Shown here: piece by piece, positions 51,619 through 57,306 of the stretch | Layout: every line of letters begins with the position of its first letter | How positions within the stretch are numbered: position 1 is the first letter of the stretch | Position numbers and translations under genes: made by a program | Source of the DNA: an uncultured Clostridia bacterium | GTDB taxonomy: Bacteria > Bacillota > Clostridia > Oscillospirales > Acutalibacteraceae | Length of the DNA: 57,306 bases | NCBI GenBank assembly: GCA_947364045.1 | Contig: CANARN010000008.1 | Span: 1 to 57,306 of the forward strand | Reading direction: 5' to 3' | Notes under the pieces: model-generated | What the model was told of the DNA's origin: nothing | What the model saw: only the letters and a program-made list of their open reading frames with translations | Databases searched by the model: none

Positions 51619-53754
51619 TTATTCTTCCTCATCTTTTTTCTTGCGTTTTCTCTCTGCCTTGCGTTCAAATCCGCAGCTTTCATTCAGGCAAACCTCAAGT
51701 CCGCCCTTTCTTTTGAACAGGGATTTTCCGCACTTGGGGCATTTTTCGTCCGTAGGCTTATCCCAAGTCATAAAGTTACATTCGGGAAAATTGCCGCAGC
51801 CGAAGAAGGTGTGACCTTTTTTGGACTTCTTCTGAATAACCTTGCCGCCGCAAACGGGGCAAAGCGCAGTTGTTTCAAGCACAAGCGGTTTCGTATTTTT
51901 ACATTCGGGGTAACCGGGGCAGGCAAGGAATTTACCGAATCTGCCAACCTTTATAACCATATTTCTTCCGCATTTTTCACATATAATATCTGTTTTATCT
52001 TCCTGAAGCTCTACCTTAACGCCCTTCATTTCATCCTTCGCCTTGGTGAGCGTCGCGCTGTATTCGTCATAAAATTTGTGAAGCATTTTAATGTAATCCG
52101 TGTCGCCGCTTTCAACCTCGTCAAGCTCGCTTTCAAGCCCTGCGGTAAATTTCACATTAACGATTTTAGGAAATTTTTCCTTTAAAAGCTTTGTTATTGC
52201 CTCGCCCAATTCCGTCGGCTTTAACATTTTTTGCTCACGAACAACATATTCACGTGCGGTTATTGTTGAAATTATTGTAGCGTAAGTAGACGGTCTGCCC
52301 ACTCCCGTTTCCTCAAGCATTTTAATAAGGCTCGCTTCCGTGTAGCGTGCAGGCGGCTGAGTAAAGTGCTGATTTCCGCCTATTTCCTTAATTTTTATTT
52401 TATCCCCTTCGCAAATAACAGGGAGCTTGCCCTCTTCCTCTTCGTCGTTTTCTCCGTCAGAGCCTGTTTCGTAAAGACAGGTATAGCCGTCAAATTTAAC
52501 AGAATATCCGCTTGCCGAAAACGTTACATATTTGCCGTTTTGAGCGTCAGCTTCATTCGCTCCTCGAATTTCCGCTTTTACCGTATCCTGAACGCAAGCT
52601 GCCATAAGACTTGCCATAAAGCGCTTCCAGATAAGCGAATACAGCTTATACTGTTCGGGAGTTAAACTGCTTTTTGCCTTTTCGGGAGTTAAATCCATTG
52701 TTGTGGGGCGGATTGCCTCGTGGCCGTCCTGTGCATTTGAGCGCGATTTGAAATATCTCGGCTTTGACGGAAGATACTTTTCTCCGAAAGCCTCTTTGAT
52801 ATAAGTATTACCTGCCGCTCTTGCATCTTCCGAAATTCTGAGAGAGTCGGTTCTCATATAGGTAATAAGACCTATTGAGCCGTAGCCTTCAATTTCAATA
52901 CCTTCGTAAAGCTCCTGTGCAACCTTCATTGTGCGCCTTGCCTGGAAATTAAGCTTTCTTGACGCCTCCTGCTGCATAGTAGATGTGGTAAAGGGCGGAG
53001 CAGGCTGACGGTTTCTTATGCCTTTTTTTACCGAAAAAGCGGTAAAATCTGCATTTTCAAGTCTTGCAAGATATTCGTCCGCCTGAGCCTTTTCCGTAAT
53101 TTTAACCTTACCCGTTTCGTCGCCTGTAAACTGAGCCTTAAACGCCTTTCTTGAAGAAGGGGCAAGCATTTTTGCGTCTAAGCTCCAATACTCCTCGGGA
53201 ACAAACGCTCTTATTTCATTTTCACGGTCAACAACAAGCCTTACCGCCACCGACTGAACGCGTCCTGCCGAAAGACCCCTGCGGATTTTCTGTGAAACAA
53301 AGGGACTTAAGGTGTAACCTACAAGTCGGTCAAGAATTCTTCTCGCCTGCTGCGCATTAACAAGGTCAAGGTCAATTTTTTCGGGATTGTTTATGCCTGC
53401 CGTAACACAGTTTTTGTTAATTTCATTAAATTTTACACGGTTAAGGTCATCCGTTGAAAGCCCTAAAAGCGTAGCGAGATGCCACGAAATAGCCTCTCCC
53501 TCACGGTCGGGGTCGGCTGCAAGAAATACGGCTTCGGACTCGTCCGCCATAGCCTTAAGCTCTTTAACAAGCTTTTCCTTACCCTTAATTACAGCGTATT
53601 TCGGAGCAAAATCGTGCTCAATGTCAACACAGAGCCTTGCCGCAGGCAAATCTCTGACGTGACCCTTTGAAGAAACAACATTGTAATCCTTACCTAAATA
53701 TTTCTGTATGCTTTTTGCTTTTGACGGTGACTCAACAATAACAAGTTTTGACAT
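51619..53754 (-). CDS. topA: DNA topoisomerase I
   Basis: TopA relaxes negative supercoils by a type IA mechanism. The Toprim domain (VIVESPSKAKS, DPDREGEAISWH) opens the protein. The active-site tyrosine is Y299 in LITYMRTDS. The C-terminus carries three zinc-ribbon modules: CEKCGRN with CPGYPEC, CPVCGGK with CGNFPEC, and CPKCGKS with CLNESC. The length, 711 residues, is normal. It is followed immediately by trmFO and preceded, 89 bases away, by dprA. Confidence 0.97.
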   Translation of the reverse strand: MSKLVIVESPSKAKSIQKYLGKDYNVVSSKGHVRDLPAARLCVDIEHDFAPKYAVIKGKEKLVKELKAMADESEAVFLAADPDREGEAISWHLATLLGLSTDDLNRVKFNEINKNCVTAGINNPEKIDLDLVNAQQARRILDRLVGYTLSPFVSQKIRRGLSAGRVQSVAVRLVVDRENEIRAFVPEEYWSLDAKMLAPSSRKAFKAQFTGDETGKVKITEKAQADEYLARLENADFTAFSVKKGIRNRQPAPPFTTSTMQQEASRKLNFQARRTMKVAQELYEGIEIEGYGSIGLITYMRTDSLRISEDARAAGNTYIKEAFGEKYLPSKPRYFKSRSNAQDGHEAIRPTTMDLTPEKAKSSLTPEQYKLYSLIWKRFMASLMAACVQDTVKAEIRGANEADAQNGKYVTFSASGYSVKFDGYTCLYETGSDGENDEEEEGKLPVICEGDKIKIKEIGGNQHFTQPPARYTEASLIKMLEETGVGRPSTYATIISTITAREYVVREQKMLKPTELGEAITKLLKEKFPKIVNVKFTAGLESELDEVESGDTDYIKMLHKFYDEYSATLTKAKDEMKGVKVELQEDKTDIICEKCGRNMVIKVGRFGKFLACPGYPECKNTKPLVLETTALCPVCGGKVIQKKSKKGHTFFGCGNFPECNFMTWDKPTDEKCPKCGKSLFKRKGGLEVCLNESCGFERKAERKRKKKDEEE

Positions 53755-53843
53755 AAAATTTGCCGTGCGATACAGCGGAATACAAAATTCTGTAAAAAAC
53801 AGCTTTTCGTATACCGTATCGTCCTTTCTTTGTATTTTCCTTA

Positions 53844-55058
53844 TCAGTCGTTTATAGTATATCTTCTGCCCGAAAGAGATAAAGCCAGTGAATAAACCTC
53901 AAGCTCTGTCAGCGCAGAAAGAGTTTGTGACACATTAAGTCCGCTTTGCTCCGACAGTAAATCAACATGTGTCGGTTCATTTGTCAGAACAGCGTATATC
54001 TTTTTAGCGCCTTCGGTCAAATAATCGGGAGCATCCCGTTTAACCGTTACGCATTTTTTCTTTTGTTCGTTTTCATTTACCGATATTTTTTCTTTTGCTT
54101 CTGTTTTGGGCTTTGACAAATACCTTTGCGCCCTTTTGATTATTTCATCATCCGGAAACCTTGTCTTATCAACTATTTTATCATAATAATCGGAATAATA
54201 TTCCTCTAAAATATCGTTGGGAGAAAAAACGGCAATCGCGCCGTCACGGATAAGCTTGTTAGTACCTAAGTATGACGAATGAACTAAGTCACCCGGAACT
54301 GCAAATACGTCTTTCCCCTGTTCAAGCGCAAAACGCGCTGTTATCAGCGAGCCGCTTCTCTCACCCGCCTCGACAACTATTGTACCGAGAGTCAAAGCCG
54401 AAATTATTCTGTTCCTTATGGGAAAGGTTATTCTGCTTGCAGGGCTTTTCGGCGGAAATTCGGATATTACCGCACCGTTTTCTGCAATTTTGTCCCTCAT
54501 AGGCTTTAATTCCGCAAGATAATTGGTGTCAAGTCCGCAGCCGAGAACGCAAACTGTCTTTCCGCCCTCTTCCATAGCTCCGAAATGCGATTCGCTGTCA
54601 ATTCCCCTCGCTCCGCCCGAAACTATTGTAAAGCCCTTACCCGCAAGAGCCGAAGAAAGCGCCTTTGCCACGGCGCAGCCGTAATCCGAGGCTTCTCTTG
54701 CACCGACCATTGATATTGAAAGCTCATTTTTAAGCACCGATACGTCTCCGTAAACATACAGGACAAGCGGCGCAGTGTCTATTTTTCTCAAGGAATCAGG
54801 AAACAGCTCGCTTTGCGCAGTAACAATCTTCATTCCTGCATTTACAGCAGCTTCAAAGGATTCTTCCGCTTTTTCCAAGGGATATGCCTTAAACCTTTTC
54901 ACCTTTTGAAGTGTGTAAATTCCCAAAGCAAAAATATCTTTTATGCTCGCCTCGTATATTTCTTTGGCGTTCCAATTGTAATAAGATATCAGCGCTAAAG
55001 TCTTTTCGCCCTGACCGAGAGCCTGTGACAGCCAAATCCAATAAACAGTATCATTCAT
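53844..55058 (-). CDS. dprA: DNA-processing protein DprA
   Basis: DprA loads RecA onto incoming single-stranded DNA during transformation and is widespread even in non-competent bacteria. The Rossmann-like core has SMVGAREASDYGC, SGGARGIDSESHFGAM and a C-terminal winged-helix region (about 345-404). The 404-residue length fits. The ATG at 55058 overlaps the stop of the TrmH-type gene (ATGA); a GTG five codons earlier is also open but less likely. Confidence 0.94.
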   Translation of the reverse strand: MNDTVYWIWLSQALGQGEKTLALISYYNWNAKEIYEASIKDIFALGIYTLQKVKRFKAYPLEKAEESFEAAVNAGMKIVTAQSELFPDSLRKIDTAPLVLYVYGDVSVLKNELSISMVGAREASDYGCAVAKALSSALAGKGFTIVSGGARGIDSESHFGAMEEGGKTVCVLGCGLDTNYLAELKPMRDKIAENGAVISEFPPKSPASRITFPIRNRIISALTLGTIVVEAGERSGSLITARFALEQGKDVFAVPGDLVHSSYLGTNKLIRDGAIAVFSPNDILEEYYSDYYDKIVDKTRFPDDEIIKRAQRYLSKPKTEAKEKISVNENEQKKKCVTVKRDAPDYLTEGAKKIYAVLTNEPTHVDLLSEQSGLNVSQTLSALTELEVYSLALSLSGRRYTIND

Positions 55059-55837
55059 TTTGTCATTTCCCACATAATTATCGACGATGCCTGCGCCGCA
55101 TTGAGCGATTCCGCCCTGCCCCGCATTACAATTGTGATTTTTTCATCGCACACAGCCTGCACTTCGGGTGAAACACCGTTTCCCTCATTGCCGATTACTG
55201 TAAGTGCGCCCTTTGAAAATTCCGCTTCCGTAATGTCCTTGGCAGTGCCTGACACCACTGAGGCAAATGTGCGGATGCCTGTTTTTTTATACTCCTCTAT
55301 TACCGCAGTAAGACTGTCCGCCACCGTTACCGGCATTCTGAAAACCGAACCCATTGAGGCGCGCAGCGCTTTTGGATTGTAAATGTCACAGCCGCCCGAA
55401 ATTATTACTCCGTCAATTCCCAGAGCCTCTGCCGTACGAATAACCGCGCCTAAATTATCAGGATTCTGAACGCAGTCCAGCGCTATGTACCGTTTTCTCT
55501 TTTGAGGTTTAAATCCGCCTGTTTGCATTGACGCCGTGCAGATTATTCCCTGCGGCGACACTGTATCGCTCACAAAGCGCATAACCTCCTCGCTGACAAA
55601 ATAAACATTTTCCGCCGAAGCTAATACAGGCTGAATGTCGTCAAAATATTTCTCTCTGCATTTTTCCGTAACAAATACCGAAGCAATTCTTATCCCCGAT
55701 TTTTCCGCATCCTTGCATAGACGCGCTCCGTCGCACACAAAAACACCTGCCGAACGTCTTGCAGAAGCTTTATTCGTCAGCTCTTTAAGTTCTTTAATTT
55801 TCGGGTTGGTTTTTGAGGTAATAAGTAAAGTGTTCAT
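55055..55837 (-). CDS. TrmH/SpoU family RNA 2'-O-methyltransferase
   Basis: The N-terminal substrate-binding domain (about 1-100) precedes a trefoil-knot SPOUT domain with LDCVQNPDNLGAVIRTAEALG, VIISGG and the C-terminal knot motifs VIGNEGNGVS and ESLNAAQASSI. Such enzymes 2'-O-methylate rRNA or tRNA. In Firmicutes the gene next to rplT or dprA often resembles RlmB or a paralogue, but the exact nucleotide is not determined. It begins 48 bases after rplT, beyond a putative terminator. Confidence 0.9.
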   Translation of the reverse strand: MNTLLITSKTNPKIKELKELTNKASARRSAGVFVCDGARLCKDAEKSGIRIASVFVTEKCREKYFDDIQPVLASAENVYFVSEEVMRFVSDTVSPQGIICTASMQTGGFKPQKRKRYIALDCVQNPDNLGAVIRTAEALGIDGVIISGGCDIYNPKALRASMGSVFRMPVTVADSLTAVIEEYKKTGIRTFASVVSGTAKDITEAEFSKGALTVIGNEGNGVSPEVQAVCDEKITIVMRGRAESLNAAQASSIIMWEMTK

Positions 55838-55853
55838 AATTAAAAATGGAAAA

Positions 55854-55878
55854 CCACGCGCGAGAAAACTCGGCGTGG
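55854..55878 (-). terminator. Putative terminator after rplT
   Basis: On the minus strand, CCACG-CCGAG and CTCG-CGCGTGG form a mostly paired stem around TTTT, followed by TTTT. The stem has small asymmetries, so strength is uncertain. Confidence 0.6.
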
Positions 55879-55885
55879 CTCAAAA

Positions 55886-56242
55886 TTATTTAAGTGCTGC
55901 TTTTGCCTGCTCTGTAAGAGCTGTGAATGCTGCGGGGTCTGCAATAGCAATTTCCGAAAGCATTTTGCGGTTAAGGTCAATTCCCGCCTTTTTAAGTCCG
56001 TTCATAAAAGTTGAATAGTTCATTCCGTTGCATTTGCAAGCGGCTGAAATTCTTGTAATCCAAAGCTTTCTGAAATCACGCTTTTTCTGCTTTCTGCCAA
56101 TGTAAGCATACTGACCGGATTTCATTACAGCTTCTTTTGCAGTTTTAAAAAGAGTGCTTTTTGAGCCGTAATAGCCCTTTGCCATCTTTAATGTTTTATT
56201 TCTTCTTTTGCGAGTCATCATCGCGCCTTTAATACGTGCCAT
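55886..56242 (-). CDS. rplT: 50S ribosomal protein L20
   Basis: L20 is an early assembly protein of the large subunit and, in Firmicutes, represses its own operon by binding the infC leader. The protein begins [16 protein letters not shown] and contains [17 protein letters not shown], hallmarks of L20. The 118-residue length is normal. It is the last gene of infC-rpmI-rplT. Confidence 0.98.
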   Translation of the reverse strand: MARIKGAMMTRKRRNKTLKMAKGYYGSKSTLFKTAKEAVMKSGQYAYIGRKQKKRDFRKLWITRISAACKCNGMNYSTFMNGLKKAGIDLNRKMLSEIAIADPAAFTALTEQAKAALK

Positions 56243-56295
56243 TTGTATATACCTCCGAATAAAGTGTCAGTGCCTTTCGCACATCAAATCAAATA

Positions 56296-56493
56296 TTATT
56301 TATAAGGAACAAGACGCTTAATCTGCTTGCAGTTTGTTGTGTCTGCAACTGCTGTCTTGCGAAGATTACGCTTTCTCTTTGTGCTCTTCTTATTAAGAAT
56401 GTGTGATTTGTTGGCATGCGCTCTGATGGGCTTGCCGTTCTTTGAAAGTTTGAAGCGTTTTTTAGCTCCGCTGTGTGTTTTAAGTTTCGGCAT
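56296..56493 (-). CDS. rpmI: 50S ribosomal protein L35
   Basis: L35 is a small basic large-subunit protein. The sequence [20 protein letters not shown] and the C-terminal [10 protein letters not shown] are characteristic. Its 65 residues match the family exactly. It lies between infC and rplT with short gaps, and AGGAGGAAT-type ribosome binding sequence lies just upstream. Confidence 0.98.
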   Translation of the reverse strand: MPKLKTHSGAKKRFKLSKNGKPIRAHANKSHILNKKSTKRKRNLRKTAVADTTNCKQIKRLVPYK

Positions 56494-56526
56494 ATTAAAT
56501 TCCTCCTAAAAATATTACAATATAAA

Positions 56527-57045
56527 TCATTTTGCTGTTTTCGGCGCTAAGAACATCAGCATCTGCCTGCCCTCAAGCTTTGCGGGCTTTTCAACAGTGC
56601 CGTATTCAGCTGTGGCATCGGCAAAGCGCTCCATTATTCCGTTACCGAGGTTTGTGTGAGCCATCTCACGTCCGCGAAAACGGATTGAAACCTTAACCTT
56701 GTTGCCGCCGTTTAAAAACTTGACAGCATGATTTACCTTCGTGTCAAAGTCATGCGTATCAATGTTAACAGACAAGCGAACCTCTTTTGTTTCAACAATC
56801 TTCTGATTTTTTCTGCGGTCCTTTTCTTTCTTTGCCTGATCAAAGCGGTACTTTCCGTAGTCCATAATTTTGCATACGGGCGGAACTGCCGCAGGAGACA
56901 CCTTTACTAAATCGAGGTTGCGTTTTTCAGCCTCACGGACAGCATCCTTCGAGGACATAATGCCGAGCTGTTCACCCTTGTCGGTGATAACCCTGACCTC
57001 TCTGTCTCTGATTTCTTCATTGATTTGCAATTCTTTGGTAGCGAT
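56527..57045 (-). CDS. infC: Translation initiation factor IF-3 with probable AUC start
   Basis: IF-3 ensures start-codon fidelity and keeps free 30S subunits apart. The coding frame contains INEEIRDREV, KIMDYGKYRF, NQKIVETKEVRLS, and FLAPKTAK at the end. The first ordinary start-like codon is a TTG at 57030, but conserved residues and the ribosome binding site point upstream. GAGAGGTG (57053-57060) is seven bases from ATC at 57043-57045, giving IATKELQINEEIR. A non-AUG start is the rule for infC because IF-3 rejects AUU/AUC codons and so represses its own synthesis. The exact start remains inference. Confidence 0.95.
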   Translation of the reverse strand: MATKELQINEEIRDREVRVITDKGEQLGIMSSKDAVREAEKRNLDLVKVSPAAVPPVCKIMDYGKYRFDQAKKEKDRRKNQKIVETKEVRLSVNIDTHDFDTKVNHAVKFLNGGNKVKVSIRFRGREMAHTNLGNGIMERFADATAEYGTVEKPAKLEGRQMLMFLAPKTAK

Positions 57046-57065
57046 AAATAAACACCTCTCATTGT

Positions 57066-57106
57066 TTTTAGCAAACTAAAATGCGGACAGAAAAATTCTG
57101 CCCGCA
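57066..57106 (-). terminator. Attenuator-type intrinsic terminator in the infC leader
   Basis: On the minus strand, TGCGGGCAGAA and TTCTGTCCGCA pair (one G-U) around TTT at 57082-57106, followed by TTTTAG-TTTG-CTAAAA, which is a small hairpin and T-rich tail. It lies between the promoter and the infC ribosome binding site, so it would terminate before translation. This matches the L20-controlled attenuators known from Bacillus infC operons in principle. Confidence 0.75.
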
Positions 57107-57132
57107 CCAATACACTTAAAAATTAACGTATT

Positions 57133-57158
57133 GACCGTTCCGAGAAACCCGAACGGTG
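57133..57158 (-). other. Upstream stem-loop of the infC leader
   Basis: ACCGTTC and GAACGGT form a seven-base-pair stem in the first half of the leader, upstream of the terminator. It may be part of an L20-binding structure or antiterminator. No closer comparison was possible. Confidence 0.5.
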
Positions 57159-57195
57159 AGAGGAGAATTTAACTGCTCTGCTTTATTGCTCTGCT

Positions 57196-57224
57196 ATTTT
57201 AACAGCAAATCCCCCGTTTGTCAA
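57196..57224 (-). promoter_or_regulatory. Promoter of infC-rpmI-rplT
   Basis: A perfect TTGACA (57219-57224) and TAAAAT (57196-57201) are 17 bases apart on the minus strand, with a TGT extended -10. Transcription would begin near 57190, giving a leader of about 145 bases. The terminal repeat begins 28 bases further out. Confidence 0.75.
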
Positions 57225-57251
57225 GATATTTATTTAATTTAATAAAATATT

Positions 57252-57306
57252 ATTGTAGAGTTACAATAGATGTGAGACTAAAATAGAATAGAAAAAGTGA
57301 TTGAGA
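57252..57306. repeat. Right copy of 55-bp terminal inverted repeat
   Basis: This is the exact reverse complement of bases 1-55. The palindrome ATTGTA-GAGT-TACAAT at 57252-57267 again marks the inner edge. Outside the contig nothing is known. The promoter of infC is close, so an element beyond this boundary could influence it. Confidence 0.9.

Noticed and set aside
1-57306. The whole contig considered as a 57-kb invertible element or integrative element
   Set aside because: The inverted repeat length equals a typical assembly k-mer, the content is largely housekeeping, and no integrase or recombinase is present. I keep only the repeat itself as a finding.

Overview
The window looks like a complete contig from an uncultured or gut-type Clostridia (Oscillospirales/Ruminococcaceae-like) Firmicute. 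The evidence is moderate-to-low GC, strong purine-rich ribosome binding sites, Gram-positive teichoic-type polymer genes, ribonuclease Y with YmdB, RlmD/RlmCD, TrmFO, and the order rnc - radical SAM - smc - ftsY. I saw no rRNA, tRNA, CRISPR array or complete insertion sequence. Both contig ends carry the same 55-bp sequence in inverted orientation (1-55 and 57252-57306).

Region 1 (about 84-10107) is a cell-surface polymer locus. Seven plus-strand genes follow one good promoter: ABC-2 exporter permease and ATPase, a LicD-family phosphotransferase, two CDP-glycerol/ribitol glycerophosphotransferase-type enzymes, an IspD/TarI-type cytidylyltransferase and an extended SDR. A bidirectional terminator separates them from a convergent minus-strand pair, a GT2 glycosyltransferase and an acyltransferase-3 protein. 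Together they could activate a polyol phosphate with CTP, polymerise or transfer it, decorate it and export it.

Region 2 (10180-20823) holds a DUF4097 membrane protein, a MATE exporter, and a long minus-strand operon rny - ymdB - orphan peptide-binding lipoprotein - recG - small HTH regulator - alpha/beta hydrolase.

Region 3 (20904-29946) is a non-PTS carbohydrate locus. It contains a GH36-type alpha-galactosidase, a GH4 glycosidase, a PfkB kinase, a TetR regulator, an FGGY kinase, a GPH-type transporter and an LRR lipoprotein.

Region 4 (29951-35572) contains an AlaA-like aminotransferase with an anion-transporter-like protein. These are followed by small accessory genes: a cysteine-rich protein, a short unknown protein, a CAT-fold acetyltransferase, a nucleotidyltransferase-fold protein, a DUF3784-like membrane protein and a Nudix hydrolase.

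Region 5 (35587-57224) is housekeeping and almost entirely minus strand: rlmD, cyclase, rlmA-type methyltransferase, leuS, rsfS, yqeK, nadD, yhbY, rdgB, ftsY, smc, radical SAM, rnc, trmFO, topA, dprA, TrmH-type methyltransferase, then infC-rpmI-rplT behind an attenuator-type leader.

The most notable observations are: an FtsY whose acidic, membrane-type A-domain features sit at the C-terminus; an infC that appears to start at AUC behind an intrinsic terminator; a dispersed family of palindromic GTAGGG-type elements between genes; the CDP-polyol/LicD/SDR locus; and the terminal inverted repeat, which ends inward on a 16-bp palindrome.
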